From Paramecium pentaurelia (Eukaryota; Ciliophora; Oligohymenophorea; Peniculida; Parameciidae), in NCBI GenBank assembly GCA_905183005.1, contig CAJJDO010000163.1, positions 1 to 64,000 of the forward strand: a stretch of 64,000 nt of DNA, given 5' to 3'. Position 1 is the first letter of the stretch. The number at the start of each line of letters is the position of its first letter. Below are positions 26,101-39,413 of the stretch, in pieces. The notes below the pieces were generated by a model. The model was not told where the DNA came from and ran no database searches. It saw only the letters and a list, made by a program, of their open reading frames with translations. The translations under genes and the position numbers were made by a program.

Positions 26101-26884
26101 TTAAAGAATTGATATCATAAAAAGATTAAGAAATTTTAAATTTGTAAGAAGAATTAAAAAGTATCCATTAGTAAATAGAATAAAAAATGAATAAGTCTGT
26201 AATTAGTAATAGATCTAAAAATAGTTAAAATCTTGTTAAATTTGAATAGTTTGCCGATGTTGATGAAAATGATATTAATGAATAATCATATGATGATGAA
26301 GAAATATTAATAGAGAAATTATAATTACAAAAAATACTTGAAGAAAATGATGAAAAAATTAAACGGTTGGAAATTTAATTATAAAATGCTTAAGAATATA
26401 CAAAAATAAAGATTAATTAGGAATTGGGAAATTTAAAAACTTAATTAAATAATCAAACAAAACTTATTGAAGATTTGAACAATTTAAATTAAAAATAATT
26501 AAAGGAATTAGAATAAAAAGACTTATAAATTCAAAACTTAAAAGAATAATTAAATAGATATCATTAATAAAAAGAACATATTAAGAATAATTCTATGCAT
26601 AGTAACGGATCTAACATAAATCAAAATTAAATCAATTTTGATTAATTAACTGATATTTAAACTGAATAAGAAAAGATAAATTAATAATAATTACAAAAGG
26701 ATTAAAATGATAATTTCGATATATAAGGATAATTTTAATTAGAAAATACTTAAATGGTATAATATAAAAATAAGTATATATATATATATAAAAAAGAATC
26801 CTTAATGAAATCGTTGAAATGCAATAGCCTAAGAATGAGTAAATAAAGTAAGTATCTCAAAATAATAATGATTATTTTAATTGA
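23117..26884 (+). CDS. Large Gln/Asn-rich coiled-coil protein (about 1,240 aa)
   Basis: Exons 23117-24130, 24153-26773 and 26797-26884 (introns 22 and 23 nt, the second ending AAG). The 1,240-residue product has a Ser/Asn/Pro-rich head (about 1-130), then roughly 1,000 residues of heptad-like coiled coil rich in Gln, Asn, Lys, Glu and Leu, with a short acidic break near residue 1,040 (FADVDENDINEQSYDDEEI) and a short C-terminal tail. No catalytic motif or membrane segment. Long coiled coils of this kind in ciliates are often cytoskeletal or basal-body components, but no specific homologue is recognised. Its upstream neighbour on the same strand, the LC8-like gene, ends only 47 bp before its ATG. 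Glutamine codons are nearly all TAA/TAG, as elsewhere in the window. Confidence 0.8.
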
Positions 26885-28233
26885 TTATATTCATTTTATC
26901 ATTATTGCTATTTTTTTCAATAATTTATCCATATATATATAATTGTATTTTAGATTTAGAACTTTTAATTTTTTTTAAGAATTTAAATAATATTTAATTG
27001 TTTTTTTATTTCTTTTAAATAAGTTTCACATTAGTTAAATATCTATTGAATCTTGATTGAGTGTTACTACGATCTGGTATTGGATGAAAAGTACATCATA
27101 TTTTAATATTTCCATTTCAATTGATCTTAAAGATTTATTATAACTAGGAACTGTTAGACTCAAAGCAATTAATAGTAGACTACGTTATTATGATATTTCA
27201 TATATAATTATAATAGCTAATCATTTTTAATTGAATTTAATAAGTTTTAAATATCTTTTTGATTCTTACTAAATTTTTGAATATTTCCTTTAAGTTTAAT
27301 ATAAATTATTTACTTATGGTTTAACTGTTAAAATTATTCAAACTATTTTTAGAAATGATCATCTATCATTTTTAACAATATCATTTCTTCTTATTTATTA
27401 AAAAATCCTCTTTATTTTGGAATATTATAAGTAATTTATTGATTCTATACAACCATTTTATGACATTATTTTCTTTTTTTTCTTATTAAATATTTAAAAT
27501 TTAGTCTTAATGATTGATCTTTTTTGATATAGATTGGTATTGTTATGAGATTATCAAAATAAAAAACATATTTGATTGTATAATCTCTTATGTAGTTAAA
27601 TTTGACTCCTTCAATAACCATCAGTTAAATTTGCTTAAATATAAATATTTTACAATAATGCATTTTTTCAAGTTTCTACAAGGAATAAATTGCCGAAAAA
27701 AGGATGGAATCAATTGTCTTTAGAATTGGATTTATTGTTTTTTAAGTAAGAAGAAGACCATAGAAAAAATCCTTTTGTTTCCAAAACTTATAAATTTAGT
27801 GGATATTTGTATTATGAAAAATAGAATATAAATTTGGTGATTTAAATTTAGTCATAGAAGAATTTCAATTTATATATGATTTTCTTAATATAATCATGAA
27901 CTGTTCCTGTTAGAATTAACTTGAATAAATATTATTTTTAATATCTAAATCCAATAAAAGACTTTATTTTAGAAATTTTTTGTTTTATGAATTTTAAGAT
28001 ATTAACCTTGTGTATAGTTTTATATGATATTTATATATCTGATATAATTACTTTTTTTAGAATCTACTTGCTATTCTGTCATATATTTATTATATGTATA
28101 TATCTAAATAATAGATTGATAATATGAATAATATAATTACACAATACATCAATTCTTTGAATATGAATTTATCTATTATATAATTTTTGAACTTTTTTAC
28201 ATATTTTTTATAGATATTAATAAATAAAATCAA
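26885..28233. other. 1.35-kb stretch with two possible coding remnants
   Basis: On the minus strand, about 27405 to 26918, an ATG opens MIDDHFQKQFEQFQQ and, with a 33-nt gta...cag intron, would run to a TGA near 26918; it is Gln/Lys/Asn-rich with no family resemblance. On the + strand, about 27680-27910, NKLPKKGWNQLSLELDLLFF continues for about 65 codons but has no clear start. Either could be a small gene or chance. No RNA gene or repeat seen. Confidence 0.3.
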
Positions 28234-28928
28234 ATGGAAAAATAGCATTCTGTAATTTTGACAATAGGAGTCTTATTATCGTTATTGTATGAATTTATCA
28301 TGTATTTGATAGGTTTAGTTCAAAATTTGATGTTAATGAAGGTACTGTTAATATTAAATTAACAATATAAACAATGTCAGGGATTTTGATTTCCTTGATT
28401 TTGGTTGTTATTTAACATCTATATACAAGAAGAAAGATTCCTTCGCAGCCTTAATAAGAAATAATTAAAGAACAAATAAAAGATATAGATTCGCCCATGC
28501 GGCCAAGAAAGGAAGCTGCTTTAATGGACGAACAACTTACATTAAGCAAGGAAGATTCTTGTGCTGACATGGGCGAATCATTGAAATTAAGGACTACTCA
28601 AAGTTAAAAAGATTTTGATGAAATTTCTATAACATCTAGTTTAAGGAAGAGATCAAATTCCATAGCAAGTGAAGGTTTATAAAGAAAGGTCTCTTTTGAT
28701 GAAAGTTAGAATAAAGTCCATACTTATAAGAAAAATAATAAGTTGGAGATTAGAAATTTTGAATCCAGTTTTTAGGCCATGAAATAAGAGAAAAAGAAGA
28801 AAAATGAATTAGTGAAATAGAAGAGAAAAGAAGAAAATTTTAAGAAATTGAATATTAATGATATCAACAAGAAAGGAAGAAAAAGAAAATCTTCTTTAGA
28901 TGAGAATTTATCCCAATCCTCATATTGA
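28234..28928 (+). CDS. Small membrane-anchored protein with charged, Lys/Ser-rich cytoplasmic part
   Basis: ATG at 28234, TGA at 28926. The first exon encodes a hydrophobic segment (VILTIGVLLSLLYEFIMYLI); a second hydrophobic segment (GILISLILVVIQHLY) follows. The two are joined by an intron of either 29 nt (gtttag...gaag) or 68 nt (ending cag); both keep frame, giving about 221 or 208 residues. The remaining ~150 residues are hydrophilic, with acidic and Ser patches, then a strongly basic C-terminus (KQEKKKKNELVKQKRKEENF, later KKGRKRKSS). Two anchors at the N-terminus and a soluble tail fit an ER or nuclear-envelope type protein, but no family is recognised. Base use is richer in G+C in the middle than in neighbouring genes. 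Confidence 0.65.
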
Positions 28929-29045
28929 TCTATCATTAAATTATAATAATTAATATTTCTAGAATTATATAAATTTTTGTTACTCAATATTTACTTGAAC
29001 CATTTTAAATTAACTGCATAATGTAAATAATATTAAAATAAAATA

Positions 29046-32000
29046 ATGTCAAACACTCTCTTTCAAAGAAATGGCAATACCAATATATTTTAAACTAGTC
29101 AACAAAATTCTAATACCTGGACTATTCCTTAGTATTATATATGTTCATTTTAAGAACACAAAAAAAACGAGATGTTCAAGGATCATATCGAGCCAAGTTT
29201 GAACAAATTAAAATTTAAGTTGTAGATGATAAAAACGTATTGTCTACTTCAATTATATTCTAACCTTAATATGATAAAATGGTATTTTTACTTTATAAAA
29301 TTAGACAATGATAATGATTAGATTGGAGGATTATTATTTGGTTAGAGCATAATAAATTGATGATTTTCATATCTCAACTATTCAAAATGCAATTCAATGT
29401 AAAAGGTTTAATCCTACTTTGATTTCAAAAGTAGCTGGACAACGTAAATATATATATATTAAATATAGCTATCAATATACCATAGTTTCCTATTTAAAAA
29501 GGAACTAATTCTATATGGGAATCTAATAACTAAACATAATAATAACAAAATATATTTAACACAAATGTTTCCTCTTCTCTTAATGATAATCGACAATAAA
29601 ATAATTTTTTCAGTTCAATGAACAATTAAAATAATTAGTAGTAATAATAATAATAAAAATAATAATTTGGAAATATATTTAATGCCCCTCCAATAAATAA
29701 TAATACCAATACAAATAACACAGTAAATATATTTTCAAATCCTAGATAAGATTAATAATAATAAAATATTTTTAATTCAAATGTTTATAATAATAATAAA
29801 CCTTAATCTGAATTTAATAATTATTAGACAAAAGATGCAAATCTCCCTTGGACTTAATAATAATAATAATCTGGAAATATATTTTAATAAAATAAACCTT
29901 AATTGTAAATTTAAATTCCTAATTAACTCTAAACTAATAATAATGATACTAATTAATTCAATAATTTTAATAATCAAAATAATAATAATAATCAATCTAT
30001 TAATTCAATATTCTCATAACCATAATAATAATTCATGAATAATAATATTTAATAACCATTTTCATAATAATAATAATAAAATTCATAATAATAATTAATG
30101 TTTTAACAATAATAATTTTAATAATAATAATAATAATAAATTTATCCATTATAAATACCTTCATAACCATTTTAACCATTTTAAAATATTAATACCATAA
30201 ATATGTTATCAAATGATTTATAAATGATTTAATATCAAAATTAAATGAATCCTATTTAATTTATTAAACAATCAGTAGATATGATTAATAATTTCACAAC
30301 CACTTTAAATAATTCTATTTAAGAAATGGAAAAATTATATAAATTAGAAGAAGAAAAATATTTAGAATAAGAATACTTAATTAATTAATTAGAATAAAAA
30401 AAAAGAATTGAAAGATAAAAAAAATAATAAGAAATCAATTTATTACCAAAAAAGAAAAATGATTCTCATAATCTCTTTAGAATGATGCCTTCTTCTAGTA
30501 ATTTAAATTTAGCAAATAGTTAAAAAAGTTCAAGAATTAGCATACAATAATAATAATCATAAATCAATTGTGGATTTACAACTAGTAGAATTTCATAAAA
30601 GTCCAACAAAACTAAAAGAGAATATATAATTGAAATCTATTTTGAAGAAAGTGAAAATTTTATAACATTTAATGAAGAATTTAATGATATTAAATCAAAA
30701 ATAGATTTTAAAGAACAAATTCTTTAAAAAATAGATTAAATGCATGTCTTTAAAAGTGATAAACCTGCTTATTTTGAAAAAAGTGAATTTATAATAGATG
30801 AAAATAATAATTAAGATAATCATCAAACTCTATCTTTTAGAATTTTATAAACTTATAGACCTATTTTAACTAAAAAAGGATATTATACTTTACCAGATAT
30901 AAATTAATTAACAATTAATTAATTAAAAAATGTTGAAGATTTTACAATTTTTAATGAATTTGGTTCATTAAGATGGGATTCTCCAACAAATTTATTATAT
31001 CTTAATTTAGATAGAATAGTAGATATACAAGATTCAAAGGTAGAAGTTTATGATTTAGATTAAATTCATGAATATCTTAAACCAAAAATTAATAAAAAAC
31101 TTAATAAATCATGTTTGATTACATTAAAGGTGCCAATTACAATAAATAATGATAATTATGAAAGTGAACTCAAATTTTTATAATAAAAATGTAAAGAGTA
31201 GAATATTGAATTAATAGAAATTGATCAAAATAAATAATAATTTATTGTTAGAGTTGATCATTTTTCTATTTATACATTTGTACATGATGAAAATGATGAA
31301 TAATAATAATAATCAGAAAATTCTATATAATAATCATAATAAGAAGTTAATAATAATAAGGAAAATAATTTAGAATAAGAATTTTATGAAAAGTAACAAA
31401 CATTTTTTCAATAAGTTTATGATCTTTAAAATTTGAGTAAATAATCTACAAATTAAAAAATATTAAAAATTAATCAAACAAAAAGATAAAATATTTAATT
31501 TGTTTAAGATTTTTAGATTTGTGTTAGTAATAAAGAAATGAATGAAATTGAATATCAAATATGTTAATATTTTATGTAAGAATATGAAATTTAAAAAGAA
31601 ATACCAATTGAAAATTAATTTTGCATCAAATTATTATAATGTTTATTCAGTATCAGAAACAATAACTAACTATAATTGGTTCCATATGAAAAAAGACTAT
31701 TAGGATAGAGATTGTAGTATTTTAATATATTATTTGGAAATTCACTAATTTAATTATAGGATTATATTGATTTAATAGAAATATATCCTGATTAATATGA
31801 ATTTTCAGATTTAAATCATATTTAGAGACCTAATTAATTTTAATAAGGATTGAGTTTAATTTTATTTTTTGAATCAATTTTAGAATCCAGAATAAAAGAT
31901 AATATATAAAGTTCATATATAGAAAAAGTAATCAAAGAAATAAAGAAGAATAATTCATTAGACTAAACTTAAAAATAATAATCAATTTTATAATTCTTAT

Positions 32001-32779
32001 CATCTCAACCTACATAAAAGATTTAATTGCCAATCAAAATAGATGATTGGATAAGTGAGATTTTATAATGGAAAGTAAATTAATCATTTGTGTAATATTC
32101 ATAAGAATGGTGGTTAGGTTTACTAAATTTATTAGAGTAATCTGAAATTTAATCTACTGAATTAGCCTCTCTTATCTACTTTTTAAGCTCTAAGTTTAAT
32201 CGATCTTTAGACAAGATTTATAATTATTTAAATAAAAATCATGATACAATGTCTTTATTTTTAGAATTATTAATTTTTAATTAGGATAAAGCAAATATAA
32301 AAATACACAAGAGAATAATAACAAATAAAATATCTTTTTTGATTGATAACAACGAAAACACACAATTTATTCTACAAATCTTAAACTAATTTTAAGAATT
32401 ATTCAGTAAAAGTGAATATTAAAAATACAAAGAATTAATATTTAAAATGTAAAACACATTATTTTTCGTAAACAAATTTTAAATAATTGATGAGTAAATT
32501 CATTTACAAAAATTAATTTATCAATAAGATTTTATAAATTTAGGAATTTACATCTTAAGTTTGAAATCTCCTATATTTTAAGAGTATGTTTAATACATAT
32601 TTTAATATACAATTCCTATTTTAATTATCTTTGGAATGAACGAATGCTTGTAAAATATCATTAAGGAAATAAAATAAAAATAAAATATCTATAAATTGAA
32701 AAAAAGAGAATAATAAATATTAAATATGAGTGAAGTATTTAATTTATTTTATAATTTTAGATGTTTTGTGGTACTATGA
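29046..32779 (+). CDS. NUP98: Nup98-Nup96 nucleoporin with NIFN repeats (micronucleus-type Nup98)
   Basis: Four exons (introns 29132-29154, 29282-29304, 29444-29468) encode 1,220 residues in one frame. Order: NIFQ near the N-terminus; a GLEBS-like segment around residues 55-80 (TMIRLEDYYLV; human MRLEDYQANRKG) that would bind Gle2/Rae1; a Gln/Asn-rich region with NIFN-type repeats (NIFNTNV, NIFNAPP, NIFSNP, NIFNSNV, NIFQQN, SIFSQP) instead of GLFG; then the autoproteolytic domain, RPILTKKGYYTLPDINQL to VDHFSIYTF. The cleavage point should be Phe/Ser of HFS, Ser717, codon 31265-31267. The following ~500 helical residues correspond to Nup96 of the Y complex. In Tetrahymena, NIFN repeats mark micronuclear Nup98s and GLFG the macronuclear ones; applying this here is inference. 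Confidence 0.9.
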
Positions 32780-32906
32780 TGTTTGAAAATCAAGTATTTT
32801 AAAATTTTGAATCAAAAAATGTTTTTGAATACTAAATGTTATAAATTTTAGATGAATATTATTTTATATGATATAATGTAGATATAATATATGATTAAAT
32901 ATAAAA

Positions 32907-33700
32907 TCACATACATTCATACATAAATATTAGTGCCTTATATTATTACAATTCATCCAAACCATTTTGCATTAAATTGATATAATCTTGGGAGTATGCA
33001 TTTTATATTTTATTTAATGCTTTAGTCAATTATTCTTAACCAATTTATCTTAATAATAATTGATAAAGTAATTCTTTAGGTGTTTCACAAACTATATCTT
33101 CATCATCTTAAAAACTTTCTCTTTCTCCATTTTCATTTGATCCATTTGATTTCTATTCTAAACTATCATCATCCTCTCTATCCACACTTTCTCTAACTGA
33201 TTGTTACATATTTATTAAATCGCAATCACCTACATTAATTACTTATGAATGTTTAACATCACCACCTTCTGCAGCTATAACAATATCTTCTAATTCTGCT
33301 AGTAATTATGATGCTTCATCTTCTTATTCATCAGAATTTTTTGATGCTTCTTTAATAACTTCTTAGATTTCTGATTATGTATTACTATTTCTTTATCTCT
33401 TCATTTCCATTAATTATTTCATTTTTTCTCTATCATCTTTATTATCATTTTTTATTTCTCTTATTTCTTATAAGATAAGTTGACTTTCTTTTAATTATTA
33501 TTTACTTGGTTTGACTGATTCAGTTTTTTAGATTGGATCACTTTATTATTAAGTGGGAGGAGGTTGGGAAATGTATTATGCTACTTGTACTCTTTCAGTT
33601 TGAGGTGCTTAATATACACTATCTCTTTATTCTTTTTGATCTCTTTAAGATGAAGGATATTATTATTATAATTATTATTCTATCTTTTATTGCAAATCAA

Positions 33701-33749
<49 letters not shown>

Positions 33750-35332
33750 ATTAATTGGTTCTAATCTAATTGGGTCTTTGACTGATACAGGATCAGATTA
33801 TTATTTTTAATATTTATATTGTATTTATGGTTATGAATATGGTTCTCTAGATAATTTAGGTAATTCATATTTATCAGGTTATAAATATTTTATTTTATTT
33901 TCTTAAAGTTATTGAAATTTTTCTTCATTTCTTTTAATTTATTATCTGACTTATTCTCTTTATATTTCAAAAGGAGATTTATCTCTAACATCTTTATTAA
34001 ATGGTGATTTGCTTAATGGTGATCTATCTTCATAATAAGGTGATTTCTCATTTCTTTATGGATTTAATGGTGAAATATTAGGTCTATTATTAACTTATAA
34101 GGGTTAAATTTATTATTATTTATTTTATTAGTATTTCTAATAATTAATATATGGATTATAATTTTATTAAGATGGTTTAGAGATGTAATCGTAATTCTAA
34201 AATAATTAAATAAGATATATACTTATGGTAAATGTTATTAATATAATTGTTTCTATTTTAATAGATTATTTTATGGCTATCCTCTTGCATTAAATGCCAA
34301 TAAATAATTACTAGGTTATTATTATTATTATTAATATTATTGTAATGGTTATTGTTATTAAATTTTGCCAAGATTTGGCTATGAACATACACTTCTCAAT
34401 TCTGTATCATATGGAACTATTAAATTATGATTAACAAAATTTTGTTTGTGTAAAATAGTATGAGAGAATTCTACATTCCTTATACTTTCTGATAAAACAC
34501 TTCTGATTCTATTAACTATGATTGGCCTAAAATTGATAAATATAATTTACATCTTCAAAACTTCATGAATATTGGGTCTTCTATTTGGATCAACTTAAAG
34601 TAAAGAAGAGATTAATTATCTCATGTTTGTTGAGAATTTATCAGGAATAGGATTGTATTGACCTCTAACAATCTTAAGGGCTAATCCATGTAAGGATTCA
34701 GCATTAAATGGAGGTTTGAGCGCGCAGAGTTCATAAAGTATAATTCCTAAAGACCATATATCAGTTTTAAATGAGTAATCTCTACTTTCAATGATTTCAG
34801 GGGATAAATAATAAGGAGTTCCTACAATTGTTTTGCATTTTTCTCTAGTATGATTCAAAACTCTGGCAATTCCAAAATCACCAAGTTTAATTATTCCATC
34901 TTAAGTAAGAAATATATTTTAAGTTTTTAAATCTCTATGAATAATTTTTCTATCATGAACATGTTTAATTGCTAAACATATTTATGTAAACCAATCTAGT
35001 ATCTATACTTCACTAAATAGACATGATCCTGTTTATTTAATTTTATTGCTTAAATCACCACCATCTGCATAATCCATTACAATGCATAACCTACCTTTTT
35101 TTGTTTTATAGACTTCTCTAAATTTAACTATGTTAGGATGTCTTAATGCTTCTAATATTCTTGCTTCTTTAATTGTTTCTCTTCTTTCATCTTCTTTCAT
35201 TTAATTTAAATCTACTTGTTTGATCACACAAAGAGTTCCATCTTAGATGCATTCCACTAAATATGCCTTTCCAAAAGAACCTTCTCCTAGTAATTTGATT
35301 CTCCTATAAATCTCATTTTCATTCTATGACAT
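32907..35332 (-). CDS. NIMA-related (NEK) protein kinase with long Gln-rich C-terminus
   Basis: Two introns of 24 and 26 nt; 791 residues, ATG read from 35332, TGA at 32907. N-terminal kinase domain, residues about 9-265, is complete: GEGSFGKAY glycine loop, VIKQVD lysine, HRDLKTQN catalytic loop, DFGIARVL, GTPYYLSPE activation segment and DIWSLG. The SPE (rather than APE), the ILDWFTQI helix and lack of a Thr/Pro-directed CMGC insert point to the NEK family, which in ciliates is greatly expanded and controls ciliary length and cortical growth. The C-terminal ~500 residues are low-complexity Gln, Ser/Pro blocks (RSPLSKSPFN) and an acidic patch. Convergent with the nucleoporin gene, 127 bp between stops. 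Confidence 0.92.
33714..33746. repeat. Trinucleotide (TTA/TAA)n tract encoding poly-Gln in the NEK gene
   Basis: About eleven consecutive TTA units on the + strand, read as TAA = Gln on the minus strand within the kinase C-terminus. In the standard code this would be a run of stops; slippage-prone. Confidence 0.8.
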
Positions 35333-35434
35333 TTTTTATTTTTGAATTTAAATTATACTAGTATAATTAATTGTTAAGTTATTATTGAAATATTTAATCT
35401 TTTAGTTCAATAATGTTTATTATTGTATATTATA

Positions 35435-38400
35435 TCATTAATCTGATAATTAAGCTACATTAAATCTTAGATCCTATATCTCTCCATCTTTATCCATACA
35501 TTATTGTCGTAATCCTTCACATTCTCCAAATAATACTGTCAATATCACTGTTTGATCTTGTACTCTATATTATAATTAAACTCTATTACATTTTCTTCAC
35601 TTTCTCTAATTCTTATAAATGTTATTCTTAATCTCTGATTTTCTTTTGTAATTCATCAGATTTATTCAATTCCTATTCATATTTTGGTTAAACTATTGAG
35701 TACTTTAAAATTAAAATAAATAATACTTTTTCTTCAAATGGAGTTAATTGATGGATCTTGTCCTCTAATTATGGAAGTAGATTTTACAATTCATTTAATT
35801 CTTAAAGTTTTTGATTCAAAGTAGAATTTAATCTATCTTAATCAATTTTATATTATTTATTGTTATTTTCTAATTCTAAAACTTTAGCCTTTAAGATTTA
35901 ATATAAATTATTAATTTATTCTAATTAATTTAATCTCTATAATAATTCTTAATATTATTATTATAGATTCTTGTATTTAGTATCCAATAATCCATTATTT
36001 TGTTTTAATTCTTCATATGCCTATAATTTATCATTTAATTATCTAGTTAATTTTTCAACTTCTTTTTAACTTTAATTTAATCTATTTTCAACTTCTTTGT
36101 ATCTAGCTTCATTTTATTTCAAATCTAAAATTGAAATTTCTGATTTTGCAATCTATTGTCTCATCTAATCATTTTCATTTTATTAATAAGTGACTTCCTT
36201 TTTGGCTCTATTTAAATCATTTTATAAACCTTTGATTTAGGTTTCTAATTGATTAATTTTATCTAATGATTATTGTAATTAACTTTAAATTTACTCAAAA
36301 TTTAAAGTTTTCTATCTTTCATTATCATATGATCTTTATAAATTATGTAATCTAGTTTCAAGTGAATTTATGCTATCATCTCTATTTCTTAATAATCCTT
36401 CTGTCTAATTCAATATCCAATTTAATTAATCAATATCCAATTATTTCTATCTCAATTATTTAGTTAATCTTTAAATATCTTATTATAATCCTTAAATTCT
36501 ATTTTCTAATAATCTATTCTTTTCTTCTAATTATCTTTTTTCATCAACTATTGGTTCTAGTTTTGAGTATTTTAATCTCCATTCATTCAATTCATTTGTT
36601 CTTGAATCCAACAATTATCTTAATCTAGCAATATCATCTAAATGAGTTTATAATTTCTTTTCTAATTCTCTTAACAGTGGTTCTAGATTTTTAAGTTTAT
36701 TAATTTCATTTTCCATTGAAATTATTTACATATTCAATTTATCATTTTCAGATAGTTTCTAATTCAAGAATTCATTTAATCTTTGTATTTCCTTAGCTAA
36801 TTCTTTAATTATATTTTCTAATTCTTAAATTTTAAATTCATTGGATTTAGATTATAATAATTATAATTCTTATTGTGCAAGTTTTCTTTTTAGATCATCT
36901 ACTAATTATGTTAATTCATTAATTCTAGCAATTAGTTATTTATTTTATAATTCAACTCCTTTTAGATCACTAAGAAGATAATCTAATTATGCATATCTAC
37001 TTTGCAATTCTAATAATTATTATAATCTTAATTTATTTTAAGCTAATAATCTTTAGATTTCATCATTTTTATTGGCTAATTAATTATTCAAAGTATTAAT
37101 CATAGATTCCATAATTTATCTATCCACTTAAAATTAATTTAATTAATCTCTAAGATCTGCAATATCTTTATCTTTTCCTTCTAATTAATCATTAGCACTT
37201 TTAAGTTCACCTACATTATCATTAGATTTTGAATATAAATCTTAAAGTTGTCTTTCCAACATTTCTTTTGAATTTTAGAGTGACATAATTTAATCTTTAC
37301 ATTCCATAATTTATTCATTTAATTAATTAATTTAATCTTCATATCTCTTAAGTTGATCATTAGCTTATTATAATTATTATTTCATGAAATCTAATTCATT
37401 CTTTCTATTTCTTAATTCATTTTATAATTTCTCATTTTCCTTCATTAAATTATTATATCTAGATTATAAATCTTATAATTGATTATTTAATGTAAAATTA
37501 TCTTATTCTAATCTCTAAAGTTTTTCTTTTAATGCTTAAATTTATGCATCTCTATCTCTTAATTATGTAGCTTATCTATCAAAATCTGATTGTAATTATG
37601 AAATTCTATTTTATAAATCAGTAATTTTAGATTCATTTCCTGATTGAAGACTTCCAAGATTATTAAATTATCCTTCTAATTTAGCATATTTATTTTTCCA
37701 ATCATTTAAATCTCTATCTCTATTTTATAATGTATTAGTTAAATCATTAATTTTAGATTCATATTATGATTTCATTGTATTAAATTAATTTTAAAGATTA
37801 GTAAATTTACTTCTCCAATCATCTAATTCTTATAATCTTGTTTTTAATTCATTTTTTAATCTATCAATTTCTGAATTTCTTTCTAATAATAATTTATTCA
37901 AACGATCAATATCACTTTTATATGTACTAATTTAACTTTCATATTCTCTAATTTTAGTTTCATATTATCTCAATTATAATTATAATTGTTCATAATTTTT
38001 ACCTTAATTATTTTTATAATCATCTAATTCTTTTTATTTTTAAGTGAGTAAATCATTTAATCTTCTAATTTCATTATCCCAATTAGTTTTATCTGTATTA
38101 TATTTATTTTTCCAATTAGTCAATTCTTTTTCACTGTCTTATAATTTCCTTTCTGTTTCTTTTAATCTACCAGCAAGACTTTAATCTACATTTCCTAATT
38201 TAGATTTATATTCATTTAATTCAGATTCTAATTATTTAATTCTTATAATATGTTTTTCAATTTCAGATCTAATTAATATATATAATTTAACTTGTAATTA
38301 GTTATTTCTGTTGTTTATGAATCTAATTTAGTTTAGAGTTCTCTAATTCTATTTTCTTATTATTCATTGACACCTTCTAACTCCTTAATTCTATTGAATT

Positions 38401-38714
38401 ATATATTATTTTCTCTCATTATTCTATCATTTTCTAATGCTAATAAAAAGCACACAACTTCTGGATTTTTACCTAACCACTTTCTTTCAGTTGTAGGAGG
38501 AGGTCTAAAATATTATTAATTATATTTACACATTGATAACTGTACCACTTGATTTGATTTGACTAGATCTTCTCACTTCTGATCTTTGTATAGGTTAAGG
38601 TGATTAATCTGCTGTCTTATTAACTTAAGATGTAGTTGTTGTTGTTATTTTAGTTTCTATTGTACTTTTAACAGTTTATGGTCTTGCTGATGAATATCTT
38701 GATGTATATGACAT
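35435..38714 (-). CDS. Long coiled-coil protein with recurring tryptophan motif (about 1,060 aa)
   Basis: Introns of 25, 23, 24 and 25 nt; 1,060 residues. The head (1-80) is Ser/Thr-rich (RYSSARPQTVKSTIETK) and leads to PPPTTERKWLGKNPEVVCFL. The remaining ~950 residues are one regular coiled coil. A motif of the form (E/D)L-(N/D/T)-(D/E/N)-W-(K/R)-x-K-(Y/F) recurs: ELTNWKNKY, ELDDWRSKF, DLNDWKNKY and ELNEWRLKY, suggesting internal duplication. The end lacks the coil (LTVLFGECEGLRQQCMDKDG). No enzymatic domain. Probably a cytoskeletal filament or basal-body fibre protein; homologue not recognised. It lies 102 bp upstream-adjacent to the NEK start region on the same strand. Confidence 0.82.
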
Positions 38715-38757
38715 TAATTAATAAATATGCTTAAAACAAAAACGAAATAAAGATCAA

Positions 38758-39413
38758 TCAACAACATACCTTTTACTTTTCATCTTTATTTTTTTTACTA
38801 GTCAATTATTATTATTATGGATGAACCATCTCTCTTAATGATTTCTCATTATATATAGATCTTGCCAAATTTATAAATGCATTCTCAACCTGTTAATTAA
38901 TATTTTGTATTCATACTTATTCAGCTGTCTTTGCACTCACAACATGATGTTACATATTGAATTCTTTAGCTAATTGTTCAGCCATTTCTTGACTTACTTA
39001 TCTAGTCTCTTCTGTTGCCATATCTATTTTATTTCCCAGTAACATCAATTTTACATTTTAATCTGCATAATGAGATAATTCTGCCATCCAATATTTAGTT
39101 ACATCTTCAAAAGATTTTGCATTTGTCACATCATACACAATTACTATACCTTAAGCACCTATATTTAATATTATAAATATATACCTTTATAATATGAATT
39201 TGTAATGTTTCTAAATCTCTCTTAACCTGCAGTATCCCAAATCTGTAACTTTATTCCTTATCCATCTAACTTTATTGTTTTAAATCGAAAGTCAACTCCT
39301 ATTGTGCTTAAATAAATATCTCTAAAAGTATCATCACAATATCGAATCAATAAAGATGATTTCCCAACAGCACTATTACCAATGATCACTATCTTGAATA
39401 TTTACTCCTCCAT
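38758..39413 (-). CDS. Rab-family small GTPase (Rab1/Rab8-like)
   Basis: Introns of 26 and 27 nt; 200 residues. All G boxes are present: GNSAVGKS (G1), TIGVDF effector region, WDTAGQERFR (G3), GNKIDM (G4) and SAKT (G5). The RabF-type sequence after the switch, FRNITNSYYKGAQGIVIVYD, is characteristic of Rab1/8/10. The C-terminus ends KVCC, a double-cysteine geranylgeranylation site. It should cycle on ER-Golgi or exocytic membranes. The 3'-terminal coding bases lie 44 bp from the start codon of the coiled-coil gene downstream on the same strand. Divergent from the RING gene across a 374-bp region. Confidence 0.94.

Noticed and set aside
29781..30038. Short Ile/Asn-rich frames on both strands in the Nup98 repeat region
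   Set aside because: Artefacts of the repetitive AAT/TAA codons of the Asn/Gln-rich nucleoporin.
34616..34858. Separate 80-residue kinase fragment
   Set aside because: It is an internal piece of the larger NEK kinase that appears isolated only because TAA/TAG are read as stops in the standard code.
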